This document shows, piece after piece, positions 1-5,536 of a DNA stretch of 7,198 bases; the first letter of the stretch is position 1; the number at the start of each line of letters is the position of its first letter. The stretch is from positions 1 to 7,198 of the forward strand of contig CAYXKT010000138.1 of NCBI GenBank assembly GCA_964465735.1, written 5' to 3'. This DNA comes from Erginobacter sp964465735 (lineage in GTDB: Bacteria; Auribacterota; Erginobacteria; Erginobacterales; Erginobacteraceae). A program made the position numbers and the translations under genes. The notes below the pieces were generated by a model that was not told where the DNA came from, made no database searches, and saw nothing but the letters and a program-made list of their open reading frames with translations.

Positions 1-49
1 CAAAAGATTGGTGCAGTTCGCCGCATAGAATCGCTCAATTTAGGTTTAA
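1..49 (+). repeat. Left copy of ~50-bp inverted repeat flanking the gene cluster
   Basis: This stretch lies just downstream of the tlyA stop codon. Its last 21 bases (29-49, core TCGCTCAA then TTAGGTTTAA) match the reverse complement of 7146-7166 at 20 of 21 positions. Aligned by hand without gaps over all 49 bases to the reverse complement of 7146-7194, 34 positions agree, and one small gap near the CCGCA motif would improve this. The copy starts at the first base of the window, so it may extend further left. The two copies point towards each other around the whole cluster. It may be a dispersed intergenic repeat, the end of a mobile unit, or a shared regulatory sequence. No hairpin with a T-run is visible, so it does not look like a simple terminator. 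Confidence 0.7.
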
Positions 50-59
50 GTATGTTATC

Positions 60-845
60 TCAGGACCGGCAAGAAAGTAAGATAAAAAATTCCCGGTTGC
101 CGGCCGGTCCGGTCAGCCGGGATCTTCTGACTCCGAGAGATTTCAGCCCCAGATTGGCGGCAAAATCTTCAATCTCGGAGATTACCCTCCGATGGACCGA
201 TTCGTCTCGAACCACTCCTCCCCGTTGGACCTCTCGGCGCTCAGCCTCGAACTGGGGCTTGATCAGGGCCAAAATCAGGCCCGGGGCCCGTAGAACCTCG
301 CGGGCGGCGGGGAGGACCTTGCGCAGGGAAATAAAGGAGAGGTCGAGAGTGATCAGGTCCGGCTGCTCCGGCAGATCTTCCGAGGTCAGGTAGCGGGCAT
401 TAAAACCCTCCCTGACGGTTACCCGGGGATCCTGGCGCAATTTCCAGGCCAGCTGACCCCGGCCGACGTCAAAGCAAAAAACTCGCCGGCCGCCTTCCTG
501 GAGCAGACAATCGGTGAACCCTCCGGTGGAGGATCCCAGATCGAGGATCACCAGGTCCCGGACCGAGAGTGGAAAATCCTCCAGGGCTCCTTTGAGTTTC
601 TCGCCGCCCCGGCTGACGTAAGGGGGCGGCTGGAGGATTTCGATAGTGGCTTCGGCGGCGACCGTCTGGCCGGGTTTGCTCACCAGCTGTCCGTTCACGG
701 TCACCATCCCGGCCCGGATACCGCGCCGGGCCTTCTCCAGGTCCGCCATCAGACCAAGTTCTACCACGAGCCTGTCGATCCTTTTCTTCTCCACAACCGT
801 AATGAGCAGTCCTTCTCGCTCTCGCTCCGAAAGCATTCGAGCCAT
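60..845 (-). CDS. tlyA: TlyA family rRNA 2'-O-methyltransferase (S4 + FtsJ-like domains)
   Basis: This is a 261-residue SAM-dependent methyltransferase. Characterised TlyA proteins methylate the ribose 2'-OH of cytidines in 16S and/or 23S rRNA, and the family is also annotated as hemolysin A. An S4 RNA-binding domain spans about residues 21-70. The linker motif SRGGEKL (78-84) leads into a Rossmann methyltransferase domain with the SAM-binding motif DLGSSTGGFTD (102-112), DLSFIS (168-173), IKPQFE (195-200) and a C-terminal GPAGNREFF (246-254). The expected K-D-K-E catalytic set is present as K83, D168, K196 and E252. The start ATG directly follows the dxs stop (TAAATG), with GGAG at 851-854 five bases upstream, so translation is probably coupled to dxs. 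The N-terminus carries about 20 residues before the usual family start (near KKRIDRLVVEL). An internal GTG at V18 is an alternative start but has no clear ribosome binding site. Family assignment is secure; which rRNA it methylates is not determinable here. Confidence 0.95.
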   Translation of the reverse strand: MARMLSEREREGLLITVVEKKRIDRLVVELGLMADLEKARRGIRAGMVTVNGQLVSKPGQTVAAEATIEILQPPPYVSRGGEKLKGALEDFPLSVRDLVILDLGSSTGGFTDCLLQEGGRRVFCFDVGRGQLAWKLRQDPRVTVREGFNARYLTSEDLPEQPDLITLDLSFISLRKVLPAAREVLRAPGLILALIKPQFEAERREVQRGGVVRDESVHRRVISEIEDFAANLGLKSLGVRRSRLTGPAGNREFFILLSCRS

Positions 846-2741
846 TTACTCTCCGGGCGGATCGGAGACAGACCGATATCCCTGTTCGATTCGCTCAGCC
901 ACCGCTTCCGGAGATAACTCAAGGTCATTTCTCAGCTGAGCGATCATACCCTGGGGGATAAATTGGTCCGGGAGTCCGATCCGGAGCAGGAGGGAAGAAG
1001 CCAGGGCGGCCTCCTGGAGGATTTCTCCCACCGCGCTGCCGAATCCCCCGGACAGTTGGTCTTCGGAGAGGGTGACGATCTTCTTTCCTTCCCGGGCCTG
1101 GGCCAGAAGTAGTTCCCGGTCGAGAGGCTTGATGAACCGGGGATTGACCACCCCGAAATCGAGACCCCGCCGATTGAGCAGATCGACGGCCTCACCGGCA
1201 GTCTCCACCATCGCTCCCAATGCCCAGATCATCCCGTCCTGCCCTTCCCGGACTATCTGGGCCCGGCCGATCTCGATCTTCGGAAAAGGCGGCTGGACCT
1301 TTTGCAACCCCGATTCGCCCCGGGGATAGCGGATCACCACCGGACCGGGGTGAGCCAGGGCGGCGGAGAGCATCCCGGTTAGTTCCTGGCCGTCCCGGGG
1401 TTGCATAATCATCAAGCCGGGGATGATCCGGAGAAAAGCGCTGTCGAAGACTCCGTGGTGGGTGGGACCGTCCTCTCCGACCAACCCCGCCCGGTCCACC
1501 GTTATCACCACCGGTAAATTCTGCAGGCAGATGTCGTGAATAATCTGGTCAAAACCACGCTGGAGAAAGGTGGAATATATCGCCGCCACCGGCCTCATCC
1601 CCGCTTTTGCCAATCCGGCGGCAAAGGTCAGGGCGTGACCTTCGGCGATCCCGACATCGAAAAACCGGTCGGGGAAACGCTCAGAGAAAGGGCAGAGCCC
1701 GGTCCCCGAAGCCATCGCGGCGGTGATGGCGATGATCCGCGGGTCCTTTTCCGCCAGCTTGACCAGGGTATCCCCGAAGACCCGCGAATACGAGAGCGAG
1801 CCGGGAGAGGAGAGGGAGATCCCGGTCTGGGGGTCGAAGGGTCCCGGGCCGTGGAAAGCCTCCGGGTTCTTCTCCGCCGGGGGATAGCCTTTCCCTTTCC
1901 GGGTCACCACGTGGAGAAAGATCGGGTCGGAGATGGTCTTGATATTGGAAAGAATCTGGAGCAGAGATTCCAGGTCGTGGCCGTCAACCGGTCCGAAGTA
2001 GCGGTAACCGAAATTCCCAAAGATCCCTCCCGGAGTGATCAGATGCTTGAGCGCGTCCTCCAGACGGTGAGAGGCTTCAACCATCCGCAATCCGATCGAG
2101 GGGATCTTTCCGAAAGCCTGCTCGATCTCCTGCTTCAGCCGATTATAGCCCGGGGCCGAGATCATCCGACTGAGGTGATGGGAGAGTTCCCCGACGACGG
2201 GTGAGATCGCCATCTCGTTGGCATTGAGAACCACCACGGTATTTCTGGCTACCCGGGGCCCCTGGTTGAGAGCTTCCAGGGCCAGTCCTCCGGTCAAGGC
2301 ACCGTCTCCGATACAGGCGATGATCTTACCCGACTCCCCCCGCCGATCCCGGGCCACGGCCAGACCCAGCATCGCCGAAAGCGAGGTGCTGGCGTGCCCG
2401 GCACCAAAAAAATCATAGGGGCTTTCAAAGCACTTCAAAAAACCGCTCAAGCCCCCACACTGGCGGATGGTATTAAAGGTCTCCCTCCGGCCGGTCAGAA
2501 TCTTATGAGCGTAAGTCTGGTGGCCGACATCCCAGATCACCTTGTCTTGTGGGAGATCGAAGACCCGGTACATCGCCACCGTGAGTTCAACCACCCCCAG
2601 GCTGGAAGCCAGGTGCCCTCCGGTCCGGGAGACAACCCGGACAATCTCCTCTCTGATCTCTTGAGCCAGAACCGTCAGTTCGGGCACGGAGAGATTCTTC
2701 AGGTCAGCCGGAAAATTGATCCGCGGGAGGTATTCAGTCAC
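846..2741 (-). CDS. dxs: 1-deoxy-D-xylulose-5-phosphate synthase
   Basis: DXS condenses pyruvate and glyceraldehyde-3-phosphate to 1-deoxy-D-xylulose 5-phosphate, the first step of the cytosolic MEP pathway to isopentenyl diphosphate; it also feeds thiamine and pyridoxal synthesis. The 631 residues match the usual length (about 620-640). The thiamine-diphosphate domain shows GHQTYAHK (73-80), GDG (145-147) and NEM (175-177), the Mg/TPP motif. AFHG (295-298) supplies a conserved active-site histidine. The transketolase pyrimidine-binding domain shows GIAEGHALTF with catalytic glutamate E367, and DRAGLVGEDGPTHHG (416-430) with R417, D424 and H428, followed by RYPRG (471-475). The C-terminal transketolase domain holds GGFGSAVGE (565-573). 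The start is GTG at 2741, inside the 3' end of xseB (8-bp overlap), with GGAG at 2749-2752 seven bases upstream. Two positions differ from the commonest form: LNANEM instead of LNDNEM (A174), and AEGHA instead of AEQHA (G368). All core catalytic residues remain, so the enzyme should be active. Confidence 0.97.
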   Translation of the reverse strand: MTEYLPRINFPADLKNLSVPELTVLAQEIREEIVRVVSRTGGHLASSLGVVELTVAMYRVFDLPQDKVIWDVGHQTYAHKILTGRRETFNTIRQCGGLSGFLKCFESPYDFFGAGHASTSLSAMLGLAVARDRRGESGKIIACIGDGALTGGLALEALNQGPRVARNTVVVLNANEMAISPVVGELSHHLSRMISAPGYNRLKQEIEQAFGKIPSIGLRMVEASHRLEDALKHLITPGGIFGNFGYRYFGPVDGHDLESLLQILSNIKTISDPIFLHVVTRKGKGYPPAEKNPEAFHGPGPFDPQTGISLSSPGSLSYSRVFGDTLVKLAEKDPRIIAITAAMASGTGLCPFSERFPDRFFDVGIAEGHALTFAAGLAKAGMRPVAAIYSTFLQRGFDQIIHDICLQNLPVVITVDRAGLVGEDGPTHHGVFDSAFLRIIPGLMIMQPRDGQELTGMLSAALAHPGPVVIRYPRGESGLQKVQPPFPKIEIGRAQIVREGQDGMIWALGAMVETAGEAVDLLNRRGLDFGVVNPRFIKPLDRELLLAQAREGKKIVTLSEDQLSGGFGSAVGEILQEAALASSLLLRIGLPDQFIPQGMIAQLRNDLELSPEAVAERIEQGYRSVSDPPGE

Positions 2742-2997
2742 CGAGAAACTCCTCTGTATCTCCGTCCGGGTTGCCGGTTCCGGCGAAAGGTTCCGTCTCC
2801 GGTTCGTCTCCGGAAGATTTCTTCAGGATCTCGATCTTTTTTTCCGCCCGGTCAAGTTTATCCAGGCACTGGCGGGCCAGTTGCACCCCTTCCTCATACT
2901 TCTCCAGACTCTCCTCCAGAGGGGTCTCCTGTTTCTCCATCTCCTCAACCAGTTTTTCCAGGCGTTTCAGGGCCTGGTCGAATTTCAGCTCAGCCAT
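2734..2997 (-). CDS. xseB: Exodeoxyribonuclease VII small subunit
   Basis: This 87-residue protein is the small helical subunit of exonuclease VII, which assembles in several copies on the XseA coiled coil to make the nuclease that degrades single-stranded DNA from both ends. It has the family signature near the N-terminus: FDQALKRLEKLVEEME, then TPLEESLEKYEEGVQLARQC (about residues 25-44), followed by a helix ending near residue 60. The last 25 or so residues are acidic and low in complexity (DEPETEPF...GDTEEFLGD), giving a slightly longer tail than the common 65-80 residue form. It follows xseA by 26 bases. AAGGAG at 3008-3013 is ten bases before the ATG, a slightly long spacing. A six-codon reading frame starting at an ATG directly after that GGAG overlaps the true start in another phase; it is probably incidental. 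The 3' end overlaps the dxs start and carries the dxs ribosome binding site. Confidence 0.95.
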   Translation of the reverse strand: MAELKFDQALKRLEKLVEEMEKQETPLEESLEKYEEGVQLARQCLDKLDRAEKKIEILKKSSGDEPETEPFAGTGNPDGDTEEFLGD

Positions 2998-3023
2998 CTT
3001 GAGTCATCTCCTTTTTCCGCCCT

Positions 3024-4235
3024 TCAATCAATCCGGTTGACGATGGAATCGAACTCCCCTTCCCGGAGCCGGACCCTGACCTCATCACCGATTTTCAGCA
3101 TTGAAGACGAAGTTAATATCTTACTGTCCTTAATTCTCCAGGTAAAGCTGTATCCCCGGGCGAGGACAGCGGCGGGGTTGACCGACTCCAACCGCTGGCC
3201 GAAGGATTGAACTTTCTGTCGGGTAAACCGGAGCCGGTTCTCAGTCAGGCGGTCAAGCCGGGAAACCAGTTCATCGAGCTGCTGCCGGGACTGCCAGAGC
3301 AGGCGCCGCGGGTCGTAAAGAGTCGCCGAACTCAGCGCCCTTTCTACCCGACCCCGGAGCATTCCTAAAAGATAGTTCATCGCCAGATCAAGACGGCGGG
3401 AGAACCTCTCCAGGTTCAGCAGTAGTTCTCTCTTCTCCGCGATCACCAGTTCAGCCGCCGCGGAAGGAGTCGGAGCCCTCAGATCGGCAGCCAGATCGGA
3501 GAGAGTCCAGTCGATCTCGTGGCCGACCGCGGAGATAACCGGGATCCGTGAAGCGGCGATCGCCCGGGCCACCACCTCCTCGTTGAAGGGTTGGAGATCT
3601 TCCGCTGAACCCCCTCCCCGGCTGACAATGATCACCTCGACATTGTTCCAGCGGTTGAACTCCTCCACCGCTCGGGCGATCTCGGTCGCCGCCCCCTCCC
3701 CCTGGACCGGCACGGGATTGATAAGGATCCCAATCGCCCCGAAACGCCGGTCGATCACCTGGAGTATATCCCGGATAGCAGCCCCGGATGGCGAGGTCAC
3801 TACCCCGACTCGAGATGGTAATGGAGGGAGTTTTTTCTTCCGCCGGGGATCGAAGAGTCCTTCCACCGCCAGCCGAGCCTTGAGCTTTTCCCGGGCGAGC
3901 TGGAGTGACCCCGCGCCCTTGAGTTCCATCTCCGAGACCACCAGTTGGTAGTTTCCCCGGGGTTGGTAAACCGTGATCCTCCCTCGAGCGGTCACCTCCT
4001 GGCCATCTTCCGGTTCCACCTTCAGCCGGCGGGCATCTCCGCGGAAGCAGACCGCAGCCAGACTACTGCCGGCGTCCTGGAGGGTGAAATAGAGGTGACC
4101 CGAAGCGGGACGGCGGAGGTTGGAGATCTCCCCGGCCACTGTCACCGAGAAGAACCGGGCTTCCAGCAGCTTCTTGATCCGCCCGGTCAGTTCACTGACT
4201 GTGAGGATATTATCTTTTTTCACGGTTGGTTCCAT
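3024..4235 (-). CDS. xseA: Exodeoxyribonuclease VII large subunit
   Basis: XseA is the catalytic subunit of exonuclease VII, which acts with XseB in the cytoplasm and cuts single-stranded DNA into oligonucleotides during repair. The 403-residue protein shows the complete family layout: an N-terminal OB-fold DNA-binding domain (about 10-105, with GEISNLRRPASGHLYFTL at 35-52), then the nuclease domain with SPSGAAIRDI (148-157), RGGGSAEDLQPFNEE (206-220) and VGHEIDWTLSDLAADLRAP (237-255). A long helical coiled coil that binds XseB runs from about 265 to 350, and the C-terminal segment starts with the conserved LARGYS (358-363). The length is typical. The ATG at 4233-4235 is the first in frame; the sequence GGTGA at 4243-4247 lies seven bases upstream and comes from a dispersed repeat that ends there. 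The 435-bp gap upstream contains no gene, so xseA begins a compact xseA-xseB-dxs-tlyA block and may need its own promoter. Confidence 0.97.
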   Translation of the reverse strand: MEPTVKKDNILTVSELTGRIKKLLEARFFSVTVAGEISNLRRPASGHLYFTLQDAGSSLAAVCFRGDARRLKVEPEDGQEVTARGRITVYQPRGNYQLVVSEMELKGAGSLQLAREKLKARLAVEGLFDPRRKKKLPPLPSRVGVVTSPSGAAIRDILQVIDRRFGAIGILINPVPVQGEGAATEIARAVEEFNRWNNVEVIIVSRGGGSAEDLQPFNEEVVARAIAASRIPVISAVGHEIDWTLSDLAADLRAPTPSAAAELVIAEKRELLLNLERFSRRLDLAMNYLLGMLRGRVERALSSATLYDPRRLLWQSRQQLDELVSRLDRLTENRLRFTRQKVQSFGQRLESVNPAAVLARGYSFTWRIKDSKILTSSSMLKIGDEVRVRLREGEFDSIVNRID

Positions 4236-4242
4236 ATTTATT

Positions 4243-4247
4243 TCACC
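4243..4247 (-). promoter_or_regulatory. Ribosome binding site of xseA, provided by a repeat
   Basis: Read on the minus strand, the bases are GGTGA, seven bases before the xseA ATG. This is the only Shine-Dalgarno-like sequence close to the start, and four of its five bases belong to the outer repeat unit 4244-4262. Its strength is moderate at best, since it is a five-base match rather than the GGAG seen at the neighbouring genes. Confidence 0.5.
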
Positions 4248-4262
4248 GTGGAGAACGCGGAG
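4244..4262 (+). repeat. Outer repeat unit, left copy (CACCG...ACGCGGAG)
   Basis: The unit reads CACCGTGGAGAACGCGGAG. The same unit on the other strand at 4635-4661 is longer, with 8 more bases in the middle (CACCGCGGAGGCGCGCAGG, then ACGCGGAG). From memory, repeats of the form CACCGCGGAGGCGCAGAGGACGCGGAG are common in intergenic DNA of several uncultured bacterial groups; I cannot search to confirm this. The CACCG end faces xseA and supplies the GGTGA used as its ribosome binding site on the minus strand. Confidence 0.65.
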
Positions 4263-4303
4263 AAATCATAGTTCGAGTTAAAATTCTTTCTTCTCAAGTT
4301 TTA

Positions 4304-4333
4304 AATATCCAACCAGGAATATCCAATGTCCAG
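4304..4333 (+). repeat. AATATCCAA direct repeat, left second-layer unit
   Basis: AATATCCAA occurs twice, at 4304-4312 and 4318-4326, offset by 14 bases, followed by TGTCCAG. The segment 4317-4333 (GAATATCCAATGTCCAG) has an inverted relative at 4580-4594 whose reverse complement is GAATATCGAGTCCAG, agreeing at 14 of 15 positions with a two-base gap. Short repeats of this AATATC(C/G)AA type are, from memory, common in intergenic DNA of some uncultured bacteria. Confidence 0.6.
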
Positions 4334-4340
4334 GTGCTTA

Positions 4341-4526
4341 GAGGCTGTCCGACAATAGCGGGTTTTGAGAACTTTTGGTCATTACCGGAACCCGGAGCGG
4401 TAGGGATAAAGCGATCTCAACCTGTGGGAGAGTCAGCCATACTGTTCGCTAGATAAGATCGCGTGGTCGGTCCAAAGGCTTTCGGATCTCCTCGTGATAA
4501 CAATTTTGGATTTGTCGGACAGCCTC
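4341..4526. mobile_element. 186-bp MITE-like element with perfect 15-bp terminal inverted repeats
   Basis: The ends are GAGGCTGTCCGACAA (4341-4355) and its exact reverse complement (4512-4526). The element is too short to encode a transposase and no coding signal is seen inside, which fits a non-autonomous miniature element moved by a transposase encoded elsewhere. The flanks CTTA (4337-4340) and CTCA (4527-4530) agree at three of four bases, so a target duplication is at most a decayed one. The interior carries a second, weaker palindrome: GTCATTAC at 4378-4385 pairs with GTGATAAC at 4494-4501 (six of eight), and GCGATCT (4411-4417) pairs exactly with AGATCGC (4456-4462). As RNA it could fold into one long, imperfect hairpin. 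The end sequence resembles the ends of some insertion sequences, but I cannot assign a family. Confidence 0.65.
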
Positions 4527-4579
4527 CTCAGACTGGTGCTGGTGTTGGCATCCCGATGGTTTCCGCCCCTCCTCTACTG

Positions 4580-4594
4580 CTGGACTCGATATTC
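4580..4594 (-). repeat. Second-layer repeat unit, right copy
   Basis: On the minus strand this reads GAATATCGAGTCCAG. It is the inverted partner of 4317-4333, differing by one base and a two-base gap. It lies outside the MITE-like element, between it and the outer repeat unit. The space from 4527 to 4579 shows no other structure that I can name. Confidence 0.55.
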
Positions 4595-4634
4595 AGTTTT
4601 TTGGCTATATCCGGATGGTATCCTGACTTTTTCC

Positions 4635-4661
4635 CTCCGCGTCCTGCGCGCCTCCGCGGTG
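4635..4661 (-). repeat. Outer repeat unit, right copy
   Basis: Read on the minus strand, it starts CACCGCGGAGGCGCGCAGG and ends ACGCGGAG. It is the fuller form of the unit at 4244-4262 and begins 9 bases beyond the ymdB stop codon. Its CCGCG and CGCGG blocks could pair in RNA, but the following bases are A-rich rather than T-rich on the coding strand, so it is not a standard terminator. Confidence 0.65.
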
Positions 4662-4670
4662 CAAAGGATT

Positions 4671-5474
4671 TTACCCCTCCAGTGACTCCCAGACGCGGCG
4701 AATGGAGATGGCCTTCCCGGTGGCGGTATCAACCTCGACGATCGCCCCTTGCAGGACCGGCTTACCCCCGGCAACGGCAAAGTAAGCCGGAAGTCCGGTG
4801 GTAAAGTTTTTCAGAACCGGTTCGATCCGGCGGCCGAGGACCGAGACCGAAGCCCCGGTCATCCCCAGGTCGGTGATATAGGCCGTCCCCCGGTCCAGGA
4901 CCCGCTCGTCGGCCGTGGGGACGTGGGTATGGGTCCCGACCAGGGCCGAGATCCGGCCGTCGCAGTAATAGCCCATCGCCTGTTTCTCCGAGGTGGCCTC
5001 GGCGTGGAAATCAATCAGGATGATCGAAGTCTGCCGGGAGAGGTCCTCCAGTTCCCGATCGCACTGTCTGAAGGGACAGTCGATCGGCTTCATAAAGACT
5101 CGGCCCAGAAGATTGATGACCCCGATCTTGATCCCGGAAGCTGTAGTGAAGATGCCGCTTCCTCTGCCCGGGGACCCGGAGGGGAGATTGGCCGGTCTGA
5201 GCAGACGGGGCTGATCATCGATAAAGGAGAAGATCTCCTTATTCCTCCAGATATGATCCCCGGCGGTCAGGACATCGGCCCCAGCCGCCAGCAACTGGGA
5301 GACAGTCTTCCCGGTCAGGCCGGAACCTCCGGCAGAGTTTTCCCCGTTAACCACCGTAAAGTGTATATCCTCCCGTTCTCGGAGCCGGGGAAAGATCTCC
5401 CGGAAGGCCTCCCGCCCGGGGCTGCCGACCACGTCTCCGACCAGAAGAATGCGGATCGTTGTCTTCATTGTCAT
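4671..5474 (-). CDS. ymdB: YmdB-like calcineurin-type metallophosphoesterase (TIGR00282 family)
   Basis: This 267-residue protein belongs to the YmdB metallophosphoesterase family. Bacillus YmdB hydrolyses 2',3'-cyclic nucleotides, affects biofilm and motility decisions, and is encoded next to RNase Y, as here. Metal-site motifs appear in order: GDVVGSPGREA (13-23, D14), NGENSAGG (43-50, E45 and N46), AGDHIWRNKE (71-80, D73 and H74), DFHAEATSEK (155-164, H157) and GTHTHVPTAD (180-189, H182 and H184). The third motif is usually GNH; this protein has aspartate in place of the metal-binding asparagine, which may change metal preference or activity. The reading frame is open back to 5519, but ATG at 5474 is chosen because GGAG (5482-5485) lies seven bases upstream and homologues begin just before ILLVGD; ATG at 5468 is also possible. 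It ends beside the repeat-filled gap. Family assignment is strong; the physiological substrate is inferred. Confidence 0.93.
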   Translation of the reverse strand: MTMKTTIRILLVGDVVGSPGREAFREIFPRLREREDIHFTVVNGENSAGGSGLTGKTVSQLLAAGADVLTAGDHIWRNKEIFSFIDDQPRLLRPANLPSGSPGRGSGIFTTASGIKIGVINLLGRVFMKPIDCPFRQCDRELEDLSRQTSIILIDFHAEATSEKQAMGYYCDGRISALVGTHTHVPTADERVLDRGTAYITDLGMTGASVSVLGRRIEPVLKNFTTGLPAYFAVAGGKPVLQGAIVEVDTATGKAISIRRVWESLEG

Positions 5475-5517
5475 TGGTTTTCTCCGGGTAAGACGGTGCC
5501 CAATCCTAATCCCCGCC

Positions 5518-5536
5518 ACTCCATCACTCCATCACT
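5518..5536. repeat. Short tandem repeat after rny (ACTCCATC units)
   Basis: Two exact copies of ACTCCATC (5518-5525 and 5526-5533) and a partial third (5534-5536) directly follow the rny stop codon; on the coding strand this is GGAGTGAT repeated. It fills part of the 62-nt spacer between rny and ymdB. It offers extra GGAG sequences but lies too far from the ymdB start to be its ribosome binding site. Confidence 0.5.

Larger units (their letters stand above)
4236..4670. repeat. Composite intergenic region of nested inverted repeats
   Basis: This 435-bp gap between ymdB and xseA has no credible gene. It is built from four pairs of related sequences in inverted orientation, nested in the same order on both sides. 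The outermost are CACCG...GCGGAG units (4244-4262 and 4635-4661). Next are GAATATC...GTCCAG units (4317-4333 and 4580-4594). Third are perfect 15-bp arms (4341-4355 and 4512-4526). Innermost are short palindromic arms (GCGATCT 4411-4417 and AGATCGC 4456-4462). The outer units begin 8 bases from the xseA start codon and 9 bases from the ymdB stop codon, so the gap is almost entirely repeat. On the minus strand, TATGAT at 4265-4270 could be a -10 element for xseA, but no good -35 sits at the right distance. No hairpin with a T-run was found. Confidence 0.75.

Noticed and set aside
1536..2204. Open frame of 222 codons on the plus strand
   Set aside because: It is antisense to the conserved TPP-binding part of dxs, is low in hydrophobic structure and has no recognisable motif.
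4337..4530. Target-site duplication around the MITE-like element
   Set aside because: CTTA and CTCA match at only three of four bases, which is too weak to call.
4635..4661. Terminator for the rny-ymdB transcript
   Set aside because: A short CCGCG/CGCGG stem is possible, but it is followed by GGAAAAAG rather than a T-run on the coding strand, and the same unit recurs as a dispersed repeat.
4463..4804. Short open frames reading through the repeat-filled gap, including one on the minus strand at 4574-4780
   Set aside because: They translate the CACCGCGGAG repeat and run into ymdB in another frame; there is no good ribosome binding site or family motif. These are translations of repeats, not genes.
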